A stretch of DNA of 64,000 nucleotides, taken from positions 34,426-98,425 of the forward strand of contig FMVK01000013.1 in NCBI GenBank assembly GCA_900102065.1. The letters run 5' to 3'. The position numbers were made by a program, and so were the translations under genes. Below, in pieces: positions 41,680 to 50,424 of the stretch; position 1 is the stretch's first letter, and the number at the start of each line of letters is the position of its first letter. The notes under the pieces were generated by a model. That model saw only the letters and a program-made list of their open reading frames with translations, made no database searches and had not been told where the DNA came from. Source of the stretch: Lachnospiraceae bacterium XPB1003 (GTDB taxonomy: Bacteria; Bacillota; Clostridia; Lachnospirales; Lachnospiraceae).

Positions 41680-42120
41680 CTACTCTCCATGTAACCGTTC
41701 TTTTATCCCGGGAACATATTTCCTGGATATTATGACATTCTCCCCATTCTTAAGCCGACACAGGAATCTGCCGTTAAGTGCCGGTTTAATTGATGTGATC
41801 TTCATCAAATTCACTATCACCGATTTGGAGATCCTGGCAAAGCTCCGTTCAGCCAAAAGCTCCTCATATTCGTACAGGCGTTTTCCGGATTCATAGCAGT
41901 CTTTCCCGGAATAAATGAACGTTCTCTCATCCACCGCTTCAATATAATAGATGTCGGACAGGGAAATCCGGTATTTTCTCTCTTCTTTACTTCCCTCGAT
42001 ACTCCCCTGATGGAGCTTCACAAAACGGATGATCTCATCAACCCTTTCATCACGCTTATAACACCCGATCTCAATATACTCCTTTTCCGTATCATCTATT
42101 GTTTTAACTTTGATCTGCAT
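41680..42120 (-). CDS. LytTR-domain transcriptional regulator (second pair)
   Basis: A 146-residue protein with the LytTR domain YRISLSDIYYIEAVDERTFIYSGKDCYESG, LLAERSFARISKSVIVNLMKITSIKP and LKNGENVIISRKYVPGIKERL. It has no receiver domain. It starts six bases after the alpha/beta hydrolase stop and four bases before the DUF3021 start, so hydrolase, LytTR and DUF3021 are one transcript. Confidence 0.9.
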   Translation of the reverse strand: MQIKVKTIDDTEKEYIEIGCYKRDERVDEIIRFVKLHQGSIEGSKEERKYRISLSDIYYIEAVDERTFIYSGKDCYESGKRLYEYEELLAERSFARISKSVIVNLMKITSIKPALNGRFLCRLKNGENVIISRKYVPGIKERLHGE

Positions 42121-42125
42121 AATGA

Positions 42126-43487
42126 TCAGTAACTCTCCTCAACCGAAAATGTTCCGGCATCTTTAAGATAACAGTCAAAAAAGCTAAGTATGATGGAATT
42201 CATGGTATCAACGCATTCTCCGGGATCTGCATCTCCGGTTCCCAGCATATCCGCAAGCGCCGGAGCAATAAGAGGAAGATCCGTAAAATTCATGTGCCCC
42301 GCACCTTTAAAATATGTCTCATATCCGCAGGCTGCATTCGTCATAATGACATTATTGGCATATGCATAGGAATTCTCTTTGGCTTCCAGCTCCTGCATAT
42401 GATGTTCCTCATTTGCTATTGCCAGAAGCGGAGTCTCATAGGGTTCTTCATTTATCAAAACCACTCCGTCCTTAACGCCAATTTCTTCCCCCAGCATGGT
42501 TCCGTCTATATCAATGACCGCCGAGATATCCGCCCTTCTGCCCACAGTAACGGCAGTTGCGCCTCCCAGAGAATGACCCATCAATCCTATTTTATCGTAA
42601 TCTATGACTTTAAGTATACCCGTAATGATCTCTTCATCCTTTTTATCGACATACCAGCTGTCTGCCCCTGCTCCGTATTGTCCGGAAGCTTTTAACTCAT
42701 CTATGACAAAATTCATATCAGCTATACGAAGCTCCATCCACTTTGAAGTAATATCATATATTTCCGATTCGGGAACATCACTGCTTCCAACAGATAATGC
42801 CGTGCCGAAGAAATCCGGATCTACAGTAACGGTTTTACCTGACGTATCTTTGGTAAAAAATGAATGATATGGATGATCCGTACTTACCACAACATATCCG
42901 TGACTTGCCAGTTCCATATATGTTGAAGTATTGCTCTGATAATAGCCAAAGGCACCATGACTAAAGATAACAAGCGGTAATGAAGCTTCCGGAAGATCAC
43001 TTATGTTCTCGGGAAAATAGAAGTGTACGGGAATCTCACGTTTTGATCCGTCATCCTCGAAGGTTTCCTCCCTGCTTCTATCGATCAGAATAGCCGAGCA
43101 CTGTGCGACTTCATAATCACCGGTCGTCTTCCTGCCTTTATAATCCCTTATCACAAATGCAGGTATCATGCTTATCCCGAACAAGATGATACCGGATACT
43201 GCTCCGATAACGATCGAAGATCTTTTTTTATTCGATCCGTTTTTCCTGTTTACCAGAAATGATACCGCAGAGAATAAAAGCCTTACGACTAACAATGCGG
43301 CAAGTAACTTGTACCGAATGGAACTCCCCATGCCTGAGGTTATCAAAAGTAACCAGATCGCCATTTCGGAAAAACATAATACCAGACGTCTGCCGCTCCA
43401 TTCTTTTTTCACCGGCTTCCTTATTATTTCGGATACTGCAAAGCCTGTTTCAATTATCACAATGAGAATAAAAATCAGAATAGCCAT
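42126..43487 (-). CDS. Membrane-anchored alpha/beta hydrolase (PAF-acetylhydrolase-like)
   Basis: A 453-residue protein with four or so N-terminal membrane helices (residues ~1-110), then an alpha/beta hydrolase fold: LPLVIFSHGAFGYYQSNTSTY (oxyanion region), YVVVSTDHPYHS and the nucleophile elbow IGLMGHSLGGATAV. FKGAGHMNFTDLPLI supplies a likely catalytic His. The arrangement resembles platelet-activating-factor acetylhydrolase-type lipases. The natural substrate is unknown. It is cotranscribed with a LytTR/DUF3021 pair. Confidence 0.85.
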   Translation of the reverse strand: MAILIFILIVIIETGFAVSEIIRKPVKKEWSGRRLVLCFSEMAIWLLLITSGMGSSIRYKLLAALLVVRLLFSAVSFLVNRKNGSNKKRSSIVIGAVSGIILFGISMIPAFVIRDYKGRKTTGDYEVAQCSAILIDRSREETFEDDGSKREIPVHFYFPENISDLPEASLPLVIFSHGAFGYYQSNTSTYMELASHGYVVVSTDHPYHSFFTKDTSGKTVTVDPDFFGTALSVGSSDVPESEIYDITSKWMELRIADMNFVIDELKASGQYGAGADSWYVDKKDEEIITGILKVIDYDKIGLMGHSLGGATAVTVGRRADISAVIDIDGTMLGEEIGVKDGVVLINEEPYETPLLAIANEEHHMQELEAKENSYAYANNVIMTNAACGYETYFKGAGHMNFTDLPLIAPALADMLGTGDADPGECVDTMNSIILSFFDCYLKDAGTFSVEESY

Positions 43488-43569
43488 ATTTCACACCCAC
43501 CTTTCTTGTTTCTAAGGCGAATATAAAACATGGCATTTTTATGTACAATACATCAGAGGATGAGATGCA

Positions 43570-44463
43570 TTATTTGCCGGTAAGATGCATGTCGAACAGG
43601 CTCATCTGCGAATATTTTTCCGGCAATTCCTGCATATACTTAAAACACTCATTCGGATCGGATATTATCCCATTATCTTTGCATATCCTTTGAAAGAGCT
43701 TCATCAACTCTTTTGCATTCGGGCTCGGCAATTCATACGCATTACCGTATTGCCTGATATATCTTTCTTTCATACCCGGAAAATGCTTATCAAGCGCAGC
43801 ATAAAAGTATTCTCTGTCACCGTCACGAAGCGTCAGGCCCATTCCGAAATCTATTATGCCCTTTACACCCACGCGAACACATTCATTCAGTATCGCCGTA
43901 ACATTTTCTTCCGTATCATTGATAAAGGGCAGAATTGGAGTCAGCCATACGATCGTAGGAATCCCGCTCTCCCTCATCTTCTGAAGTACTTCAATACGGC
44001 GCTTTGTATTACATACATTCGGCTCCAATATCCTGCACAGATCATCATCATAAGTTGTCAGCGTCATCTGGACAACACATTTGGCAGATCCGTTTATCTC
44101 GGAAAGCAGGTCGATATCCCTAAGGATCCGATCGGATTTTGTCTGTATCGCCAGTCCGAATTCATTATCACGGATTATCTCCAGGCATTTTCTTGTGAGT
44201 TTAAGTTCCTCTTCACAGTGCATGTATGGATCCGACATGGCTCCGGTACCGATCATACACTTTTTTCTTTTTGCTCTCAGAGCCTTTTCCAAAAGTTCCG
44301 GTGCGTTCTGTTTTACTTCGATATCTTCAAAAGGATGTGTGAACTGATAACATTTGCTCCGACTGTCGCAATATATACAACCGTGGGTACATCCGCGATA
44401 AATATTCATACCATAACGACCGCCGTTACCGGTCAGTATTCCTTTGGCATCTACAAAATGCAT
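43570..44463 (-). CDS. Spore-photoproduct-lyase-type radical SAM protein
   Basis: A 297-residue radical SAM protein: MNIYRGCTHGCIYCDSRSKCYQ holds the CxxxCxxC cluster motif at about residues 25-32, and ALRAKRKKCMIGTGAMSDPYMHCEEEL and LTRKCLEIIRDNEFGLAIQTKSD follow. These features match the SPL-family proteins (Rv2578c-like) found widely outside spore formers; a direct role in spore photoproduct repair is uncertain. It appears monocistronic, with AAGGAAAAG before the ATG. Confidence 0.88.
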   Translation of the reverse strand: MHFVDAKGILTGNGGRYGMNIYRGCTHGCIYCDSRSKCYQFTHPFEDIEVKQNAPELLEKALRAKRKKCMIGTGAMSDPYMHCEEELKLTRKCLEIIRDNEFGLAIQTKSDRILRDIDLLSEINGSAKCVVQMTLTTYDDDLCRILEPNVCNTKRRIEVLQKMRESGIPTIVWLTPILPFINDTEENVTAILNECVRVGVKGIIDFGMGLTLRDGDREYFYAALDKHFPGMKERYIRQYGNAYELPSPNAKELMKLFQRICKDNGIISDPNECFKYMQELPEKYSQMSLFDMHLTGK

Positions 44464-44519
44464 TTTTTCTTTTCCTTAACGTACCTAATACTTCAGAATT
44501 GTTTTCGGATCCTTTGCGA

Positions 44520-45617
44520 TCAATCGTCTTTCGCGACGGAGAAATATGTCGTACCTGATAATACATAAGTCAGCTGCATCACAGCATACTCACCATTAAC
44601 ACTAAACACGCTCTCTGAAAGGTCTTCATCGTCAGGGTTACTGCACTCTACCCCCAGCATGTTGTCTACCCTGTTACTTCCGTAATAATCCTGATATACC
44701 GGCTCCCCGTTTATCACAGACATCGGGATAAATACGATCACTTCCATGCCCTCGCTCTGATAACCTGATCCAGAACGATTGTTAACAAGCATATATGTCG
44801 GACATATATCCGAGATAGACTCGTCTGCTTCATCAATATAGAATTCACTATCCGGAGTAGGATTGTCACGTGCCGCGACTAATTCGCAGTAAAGGCAGTC
44901 GCCCGCCTGTCTCGTATCATAGCTGTGATGAACGTAATCAGAAGTAGGATTATCATAATTCAGGCTCTCATCTATATAAGGTGCATAATCTATGATATCG
45001 ATATATCCGTTACTGAACTCCTTATCCCACACAACCCCGGCAGCGGTGGCGGAAGGACATGAAAGCAAGGTGACCGATCTGTTGACATCCAGTTTCTCCG
45101 CCTCATCCAGTAGCACCCTCACTTCTGCGGGATCCAAAGACTGCTCCACATATGTGATCGTCAGTTTTGTGCTGATATTGTTCTCTGCAAAGAAATCCCA
45201 CACATCTCCGGTATATTTCTGTTCCTTGGTATAATAGCTTTGCAACGAATGTGCATATACCGCTCCCGGAAGTATATCGTTAGCCCATTCGAGAATGTCT
45301 TCGTCGATATCTACGCTTTCGTAGTTATCGCTTATATTATCGTTATTATCAATAATGATCCTGAACTGATCATTTCCGTCATTAAGCAGCACATAGTGAC
45401 TTCTATTGTTATAAAAGGAGTCCGTATACCAGTCTTCGATCTCCGGTTCAAACCCGTATTTGTCCCTGACATACTCAATGACAACCGATTCAAGATCTTC
45501 TTTTGTGGATTTCTTTTTATTGGAACCGGAACCGACACCGGCACTGCCGCATCCGCATAAACCGAACACAAGCGATAGTATTGATAATGTCATCAGTACC
45601 CTTATTCCCTGTCTCAT
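44520..45617 (-). CDS. Hypothetical surface lipoprotein
   Basis: A 365-residue protein with a lipoprotein signal peptide (VLMTLSILSLVFGLCGC; lipid-carrying Cys at about 21), a Gly/Ser/Lys linker, then a large hydrophilic domain (VVIEYVRDKYGFEPEIEDWY, FFAENNISTKLTITYVEQSLD, YVHHSYDTRQAGDCLYCEL). The family is not recognised. The start has GAAAGGAA upstream. About 255 bases before it (45618-45872) are non-coding apart from the neighbour's terminator. Confidence 0.78.
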   Translation of the reverse strand: MRQGIRVLMTLSILSLVFGLCGCGSAGVGSGSNKKKSTKEDLESVVIEYVRDKYGFEPEIEDWYTDSFYNNRSHYVLLNDGNDQFRIIIDNNDNISDNYESVDIDEDILEWANDILPGAVYAHSLQSYYTKEQKYTGDVWDFFAENNISTKLTITYVEQSLDPAEVRVLLDEAEKLDVNRSVTLLSCPSATAAGVVWDKEFSNGYIDIIDYAPYIDESLNYDNPTSDYVHHSYDTRQAGDCLYCELVAARDNPTPDSEFYIDEADESISDICPTYMLVNNRSGSGYQSEGMEVIVFIPMSVINGEPVYQDYYGSNRVDNMLGVECSNPDDEDLSESVFSVNGEYAVMQLTYVLSGTTYFSVAKDD

Positions 45618-45797
45618 GATCTAAACTATTCCTTTCAATAATAAATCCGGCAAGTACAATACCAACGTCTATTTTGGCCCACTCTTTACTGAAGATATCT
45701 CAATGCTATCATCAACAGAACCCTGAGTGCCAAAATAATCACTGATCTATTATATCAAAGCTAAACCTCAAATACTCCCGTATTCTACACAGCGAAT

Positions 45798-45826
45798 CTG
45801 AAAAAATCCCTTTCGGGATTTTTCAG
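45798..45826 (-). terminator. Terminator of the membrane gene at 45873
   Basis: CTGAAAAAATCCC and GGGATTTTTCAG pair across TTTC; the A/T arms give a T-tract in both directions. It lies 47 bases past the stop at 45873 on the minus strand. Confidence 0.8.
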
Positions 45827-45872
45827 TTCCTCTTTGGAATCGAACAAATCAATTCCGGATAATTTCTTTCGG

Positions 45873-46739
45873 TTATAGAGCATGAGCTTTTAATGCATGT
45901 CTCTCCATGTATAATGCCATTCCGATAACCGGAAGCGCGCAGATGAAAAGTGAAGCAGGTGTCTGTAAGGGGCTCTCTGTGACCATATTGATAATGAACG
46001 GACAAACTGCACTGAGTATGTATAAAGCAGAATAAAAAAATACTTTATAGATCGGTTTGTTTATATTCTGTCTCTTTATGTACCAGAATGATAATACAAA
46101 ACAAACAGCAGCTGTGATCCCAAGGATTATATATGACTGAAGGGTTGTCGAACTGCTCACTTCTACATGCAGTAGTATGCTTAAAATAATTCCGCTTACG
46201 GAATATCCGGTCACACAGATGATCGAATTGATCAAAGCTCTTTTAATATTCTCATTAAGCGGTTTCACTTTGCGTTCTCTTTTCTTATCAATGCCTGATA
46301 CAAGATAAGAAAACCAAAAAGTCTGAACCAAGATCTCAGGTGAACCGAAGATGCAAAACTTCAACGGTACCTGTGTATATATAAAGCCTTCTATAGATGA
46401 CGGTGCCGGCCCCGGTGTATTTATGATACCCAGTGTCACTATCAATGCCCAGAGTTTCAGGAAGCTGTTTTTTTCTGTCAGGATATTTTTCCTAAACATC
46501 AACAGCACAACACCAAACAATAATCCTCTCACGAACTGGAAGAACGGTCCTACCATTGAATGAATGGATTCTGCAGGACGCATATAATACTTCATGTTCC
46601 CAAGTTCAAACAGTTCCTTGTAATTCATCAGATGTGAAAAGATCATTCCGCAGATGATATATGTTACTATGTGATACACCATCACTTTTGTAACAAACCT
46701 CCATGCAGGAATGACCTTATCCGTGTTCTCGTTTTTCAT
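45873..46739 (-). CDS. Hypothetical polytopic membrane protein
   Basis: A 288-residue protein with about eight membrane helices (VTKVMVYHIVTYIICGMIFSHL; FVRGLLFGVVLLMF; LWALIVTLGIINTPGPAPS; LINSIICVTGYSVSGIILSILL; YIILGITAAVCFVLSFWYI; VFFYSALYILSAVCPFIINM). ATG 46739 is chosen over 46778 because AGAAGGGAG lies before it. The family is not recognised, and no clear functional motif is visible. Confidence 0.72.
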   Translation of the reverse strand: MKNENTDKVIPAWRFVTKVMVYHIVTYIICGMIFSHLMNYKELFELGNMKYYMRPAESIHSMVGPFFQFVRGLLFGVVLLMFRKNILTEKNSFLKLWALIVTLGIINTPGPAPSSIEGFIYTQVPLKFCIFGSPEILVQTFWFSYLVSGIDKKRERKVKPLNENIKRALINSIICVTGYSVSGIILSILLHVEVSSSTTLQSYIILGITAAVCFVLSFWYIKRQNINKPIYKVFFYSALYILSAVCPFIINMVTESPLQTPASLFICALPVIGMALYMERHALKAHAL

Positions 46740-46947
46740 ATACTTTCTCCCTTCTGATATTTCTTCTTTACAAATCATTCTTAAAAAATCATTTTTCTTT
46801 GTAAGAAATAAATATCAGCAGAGAAGCTTTGATTCAATAGGCCTCAACACAAGATGCCATATTTCGAACATAAAGTGCACGTATCTATAATTGAGAATCT
46901 ATCCACGGCCCTTACAAAAAGATATAAAACTTTTTCCGGCTGAAATG

Positions 46948-47703
46948 TTAGATCGTTTTTCCTGTCACCTCGTAAGCTGTATATTCATGATCAAATTCAT
47001 ATCCCAGCTTTTCCGCCAGATGAACCGAATTCAGATTCTGGGCATCCCAGCTCGGGTATAATCCTTCATCCAGGCATCGTAAGATCAGTGCGGCAGATGC
47101 AATCGTTGCCAGTCCCTGCCTTCGTTCTTCCTCTACTGTATCAACTTCGATCTCTATCCCTTCATTGTACCTTGTATAAGAGGAAGCCCCGGCCACGATC
47201 CGTCCTGATTTCAGGATGACCATGCCTCTCCCGACCTCCAGAAATCTTTCTTTGCTTCCGAAAGAAGAAACAAAATCTACTGTTGCGGGATCAGTAAGAC
47301 ATTTTTCATACAGTTCTTCATCGATAGGTTTGATCTCATAGCCTTCAGTTATTTTCTCTACTAACTTCTTTAAGTGATCTTTGTCAAATACAGTATTTTT
47401 CTTAATGGCGTATCTTGTTACTTTGTTTGCCTCCGGAAAACACTCTTCTATGCATGCCTCCCATTCTTTATTTTGAGGCACCATGATAACAAACCCTTCC
47501 GGCTTATTGATAACCAGCTCCTTGTTCGGGATACCCGCATAAAATGCAAAACAACCTACATAAGCCATTGCCGACTCAGGTGCTTCCTTATCTGTGACAA
47601 AAACCTTTCCCATTACCTTTTGCAGGCAGGAATAAATAAGAGTCTCTTCCCATCCTTCGAAAAGATCATACGCTTTAGCAGTATCTTCTAATTCGAATAT
47701 CAT
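46948..47703 (-). CDS. ZmaR-type GNAT acetyltransferase
   Basis: A 251-residue protein of the GNAT_acetyltran (ZmaR) kind: an N-terminal half without CoA motif (DLFEGWEETLIYSCLQKVMGKVFV, VGCFAFYAGIPNKELV), then a GNAT core (IVAGASSYTRYNEGIEIEVDTVEEERRQGLATIASAALILRCL, LYPSWDAQNLNSVHLAEKLGYEF). ZmaR acetylates zwittermicin A and confers self-resistance; many relatives have unknown substrates. It precedes, on the same strand, a LysR gene upstream at 47735, 31 bases away. Confidence 0.87.
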   Translation of the reverse strand: MIFELEDTAKAYDLFEGWEETLIYSCLQKVMGKVFVTDKEAPESAMAYVGCFAFYAGIPNKELVINKPEGFVIMVPQNKEWEACIEECFPEANKVTRYAIKKNTVFDKDHLKKLVEKITEGYEIKPIDEELYEKCLTDPATVDFVSSFGSKERFLEVGRGMVILKSGRIVAGASSYTRYNEGIEIEVDTVEEERRQGLATIASAALILRCLDEGLYPSWDAQNLNSVHLAEKLGYEFDHEYTAYEVTGKTI

Positions 47704-47734
47704 TTTCCGTATCCTCTTTTAACCCAAAACGGCT

Positions 47735-48622
47735 TTAGCCATTGCGAAAATCTGTCAGCAATTCTATCAATGCTTCCATGGCTTCATTCATATGTTTATT
47801 CTTATGAATAAAAACCTGTGAAAAGACAGGAAAATCCTCTCCTGCCCAGTCTATCTTTTTCAACAGCCCTCTTTTCACTTCTTCCGTTGCCACCATGGAA
47901 GGCATAAATGCTATCCCAAGTCCGTTAATGGCAAATTGTTTCAATATTTCCTTACTGCTTGTTTCCAGTTCGATCTTAGGCACGACCTGATGATCGATAA
48001 AATCCTGAAGCAGCATTTGTCTGAAACTGCAATTGTGTGATGTGATCAAAAGAGGGATTCCTTCCAGATCTTTCTCTTTTACACGTTTCTTTTTTGCAAG
48101 AGGATGATCCGGTCTGACAAAGAACGCCAGTGATTCTTTTTCCTTATGAATCATTTTAAGTTCCGGATTATCTATGATCGGATTGAGCGTATAGACAAGA
48201 TCCAGCGAGCCGTTTTTTAACAGAGTGGGAAAAGTGTCATGTTCTATAAACTGAAGACGTATATCCATTTCCGGATATTCTTTTTTATACTCAAGAAGAC
48301 TATCCGGAAGACGCTTATAGCAAAACGATTCGGACACTCCCAGCTTTATGATTCCCGAAGGGGTCTTTGACGAAGATACTTCCAAAAAGATCTCTCTTTG
48401 GAGTTTCAGCATCTGTTCCGCATAACTGATCAGCTTTTCTCCTTCTGCTGTCAGAACAAGCTTTTTCCCAAGCCGTTCAAACAGAAGGCACCCCAGTTCC
48501 TCTTCTAACAGCTTTATCTGCGTCGTTACAGTTGACTGTGCATACCCCAGCATATTTGCCGTCGAAGTAAAACTTTTTGTTTCAACAAGTTTCAAAAATG
48601 TTTCCAACTGAGTGTTGTTCAT
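47735..48622 (-). CDS. LysR-family transcriptional regulator
   Basis: A 295-residue regulator: MNNTQLETFLKLVETKSFTSTANMLGYAQSTVTTQIKLLEEELGCLLFERLGKKLVLTAEG is the winged helix-turn-helix, followed by a periplasmic-binding-like effector domain (GIIKLGVSESFCYKRLPDSLLEYKKEYPEMDIRLQF). The start ATG 48622 is preceded by GAGAGAGGGC; an in-frame ATG 16 codons earlier lacks one. LysR proteins usually regulate a divergent gene, but here the nearest gene on the other side is co-oriented. Confidence 0.9.
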   Translation of the reverse strand: MNNTQLETFLKLVETKSFTSTANMLGYAQSTVTTQIKLLEEELGCLLFERLGKKLVLTAEGEKLISYAEQMLKLQREIFLEVSSSKTPSGIIKLGVSESFCYKRLPDSLLEYKKEYPEMDIRLQFIEHDTFPTLLKNGSLDLVYTLNPIIDNPELKMIHKEKESLAFFVRPDHPLAKKKRVKEKDLEGIPLLITSHNCSFRQMLLQDFIDHQVVPKIELETSSKEILKQFAINGLGIAFMPSMVATEEVKRGLLKKIDWAGEDFPVFSQVFIHKNKHMNEAMEALIELLTDFRNG

Positions 48623-48721
48623 ACGCCCTCTCTCATCATAATTCCCGATCATCATTATTGTTTGTTTCAAAAATGCCGATACGTCTTATGATGATATTCT
48701 ATGATCAACAACGGAAAAAAG

Positions 48722-49138
48722 CTAGTGCCCTCTGTGTTTCTCCCGCTTTTTTTGTTGTTTCAGATCAAACTGTTTTTGTTTTATCGCTTCTCGCATCTCC
48801 TTACTGATCTGTCTGCGTTCCGTTTTCATTTCTTCGCGTTGCATCTGCAATGCCTGCTGTGATCTGGTTCCAATGCCGGTATTTTGCATCTGTTTTGCCG
48901 CATTTCTCTGTCTTCGCTTCGGATTATCCGCAGTCTGTTTCAGTTCAACTTCCACTGCCGGGCTGAATTTCAACCCATAATAATGTCGGTTTATAAAATC
49001 CCGGATCTCATAATCCTTAGGTTCTGCTCCAAACGTAACTTTACAAACCGACAGCTTACCATCGCATATCCTTTCAAAAACTCCGACCCAAAACGGATCC
49101 TCAAAAAACACCGTTAGTTTTCCACTGATCCTGTCCAT
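48722..49138 (-). CDS. DUF2992 (YjdF-like) protein
   Basis: A 138-residue protein with the YjdF/DUF2992 N-terminus (KLTVFFEDPFWVGVFERICDGKLSVCKVTFGAEPKDYEI, FINRHYYGLKFSPAV) and a long basic, Gln-rich coiled tail (MREAIKQKQFDLKQQKKREKHRGH). In Bacillus the yjdF gene is controlled by an azaaromatic-sensing riboswitch. No such leader fits here, because the VOC gene stop lies three bases upstream. PadR, VOC and this gene form one transcript, suggesting response to toxic compounds. Confidence 0.85.
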   Translation of the reverse strand: MDRISGKLTVFFEDPFWVGVFERICDGKLSVCKVTFGAEPKDYEIRDFINRHYYGLKFSPAVEVELKQTADNPKRRQRNAAKQMQNTGIGTRSQQALQMQREEMKTERRQISKEMREAIKQKQFDLKQQKKREKHRGH

Positions 49139-49141
49139 GAT

Positions 49142-49489
49142 TTAATCGTAATCTGTAATACCAAGCCTGTTTCCGAACGGATCCTCAAACTCTGCAGCAT
49201 TCCCTGTACGGATTCGGAAGGGTGTGCTTAAGAACTTTACTCCCTTTCCCTTCAGATCGTTATATGTTTCCATTACATTATCGACAACAAACCATATGGT
49301 CGGTTTGACGTCAGGAAACTTGTTTTTATCCTTCAATATGATCGCAGGTTCTTCAGAACCGACATTAAATGCCGACATTCCCATATCAGAAAAGTCAAAT
49401 TTGAGATTCAGTCCCAGTGTATTTCCATAGAAGTCCTTAGCTTCTTCCATATTATCGATTGGCAAAAAATAATTGTCATAGCTTTTCAT
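49142..49489 (-). CDS. VOC-family (glyoxalase/bleomycin-resistance-like) protein
   Basis: A 115-residue protein: NYFLPIDNMEEAKDFYGNTLGLNLKFDFSDMG, EPAIILKDKNKFPDVKPTIWFVVDNVMETYNDLKGKGV, TGNAAEFEDPFGNRLGITDYD show the VOC fold repeats (babbab). Members bind or modify hydrophobic or metal-coordinated compounds. It lies one base after the PadR stop and ahead of the YjdF-like gene, so expression is probably under PadR control. Confidence 0.88.
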   Translation of the reverse strand: MKSYDNYFLPIDNMEEAKDFYGNTLGLNLKFDFSDMGMSAFNVGSEEPAIILKDKNKFPDVKPTIWFVVDNVMETYNDLKGKGVKFLSTPFRIRTGNAAEFEDPFGNRLGITDYD

Positions 49490-49490
49490 T

Positions 49491-50015
49491 TTATTCCTCC
49501 TTATAACTGTCGTACAGATTTTGTGCCCATTTAAGAAGTGTCACACAAACTTTTTCCTGTTGTTCCATGATTGTTCTTCCAACTAACGGAATATCAGCAT
49601 GTTCTTTCAGGGCAGAATGATAATATTGCTTAGATTCTTCTATCCCGTTTATTATATTTTTTATAAGAACCAAAGCCGTCGGCTTATCAACCTTATTCAG
49701 ATTGCAGATGACCGCATTAAAATCCATCAATACTTTTGGCTGGCACAGAGACAGTTCTGTCATAAGGGATTTCATATATTCCCTGCCTTTATCTGTTATG
49801 TGATAAACATTCTTTTTCGCAGCGCGCTCTCCTGCCACTTCATCACCGGCAATATACCCCTGTTCTTCAAGTCTCAGCACTTTCTTGTAGATAGACGGAA
49901 TGCTGATCCTTGTCCACTCCGACAGGTTATGTTCTTCGACATCTTTTTGTATATCGTATGCGCTTCGAGGCTGTTTTGCTACGCAGCCCAAGACTATGAG
50001 ATCGATACCGGACAT
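49491..50015 (-). CDS. PadR-family transcriptional regulator
   Basis: A 174-residue regulator with a winged HTH: IDLIVLGCVAKQPRSAYDIQKDVEEHNLSEWTRISIPSIYKKVLRLEEQGYIAG and VYHITDKGREYMKSLMTE. The C-terminal helices form the dimer or ligand region (IKNIINGIEESKQYYHSALKEH). PadR proteins repress detoxification and drug-response genes and usually themselves. A perfect inverted repeat in its promoter (50044-50064) fits. It heads the PadR-VOC-YjdF transcript. Confidence 0.9.
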   Translation of the reverse strand: MSGIDLIVLGCVAKQPRSAYDIQKDVEEHNLSEWTRISIPSIYKKVLRLEEQGYIAGDEVAGERAAKKNVYHITDKGREYMKSLMTELSLCQPKVLMDFNAVICNLNKVDKPTALVLIKNIINGIEESKQYYHSALKEHADIPLVGRTIMEQQEKVCVTLLKWAQNLYDSYKEE

Positions 50016-50043
50016 ATATCCGCCCTCCTTTGCTATAAATTAT

Positions 50044-50064
50044 AATACTATACTTTATAGTATT
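50044..50064 (-). promoter_or_regulatory. Probable PadR operator
   Basis: AATACTATA (50044-50052) and TATAGTATT (50056-50064) form a perfect 9-bp inverted repeat around CTT, 29 bases upstream of the PadR start. The ATACT/AGTAT halves resemble reported PadR boxes, so autoregulation is likely. Confidence 0.65.
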
Positions 50065-50099
50065 ATTCAAGAGATTTTTCCTTCCTTACATATTGCTAT

Positions 50100-50128
50100 A
50101 AAAAAAGAGCCTTTCGGCTCCTTTTTTT
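50100..50128 (-). terminator. Terminator of the gene at 50146
   Basis: GAGCC (50107-50111) and GGCTC (50116-50120) pair across TTTC, with A-run and T-run flanks of seven and six bases. It works in both directions and follows the stop at 50146. Confidence 0.85.
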
Positions 50129-50145
50129 ACTGCTATCTGTTTTTC

Positions 50146-50424
50146 TTACCATACAATATCAAACGATACTCTCGGTTCCTGCGTACTATAGTCAACAAAT
50201 ATACTTACATTATAAAAACCATTATGTTCCGGGTGTTCTGCAGCTTTAATACCAATAGCTATTTCAATTTCATCATCGTTAATAGCCAATCCTTTAACAC
50301 GCCAGTTTTCTTTTAAATAATCTATAGTAAAATCATCCTTTAAACGTATATCCCAATCGCTCCCTTTATTATCTTCAAAGAATTGAACTATTTCTTTATA
50401 AATTTTGTCATAACACTGTTCCAT
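50146..50424 (-). CDS. Hypothetical small protein (92 aa)
   Basis: An unrecognised soluble protein: CYDKIYKEIVQFFEDNKGSDWDIRLKDDF and INDDEIEIAIGIKAAEHPEHNG, ending VSFDIVW. Its ATG overlaps the TGA of the GyrI-like gene, so translation is coupled. It is the last gene of a run of short co-oriented genes from the WYL regulator (53146) down to here. Confidence 0.72.
   Translation of the reverse strand: MEQCYDKIYKEIVQFFEDNKGSDWDIRLKDDFTIDYLKENWRVKGLAINDDEIEIAIGIKAAEHPEHNGFYNVSIFVDYSTQEPRVSFDIVW

Noticed and set aside
43585..44568. 327-codon open frame on the plus strand
   Set aside because: Antisense to the radical SAM gene, which carries the CxxxCxxC motif and ribosome site.
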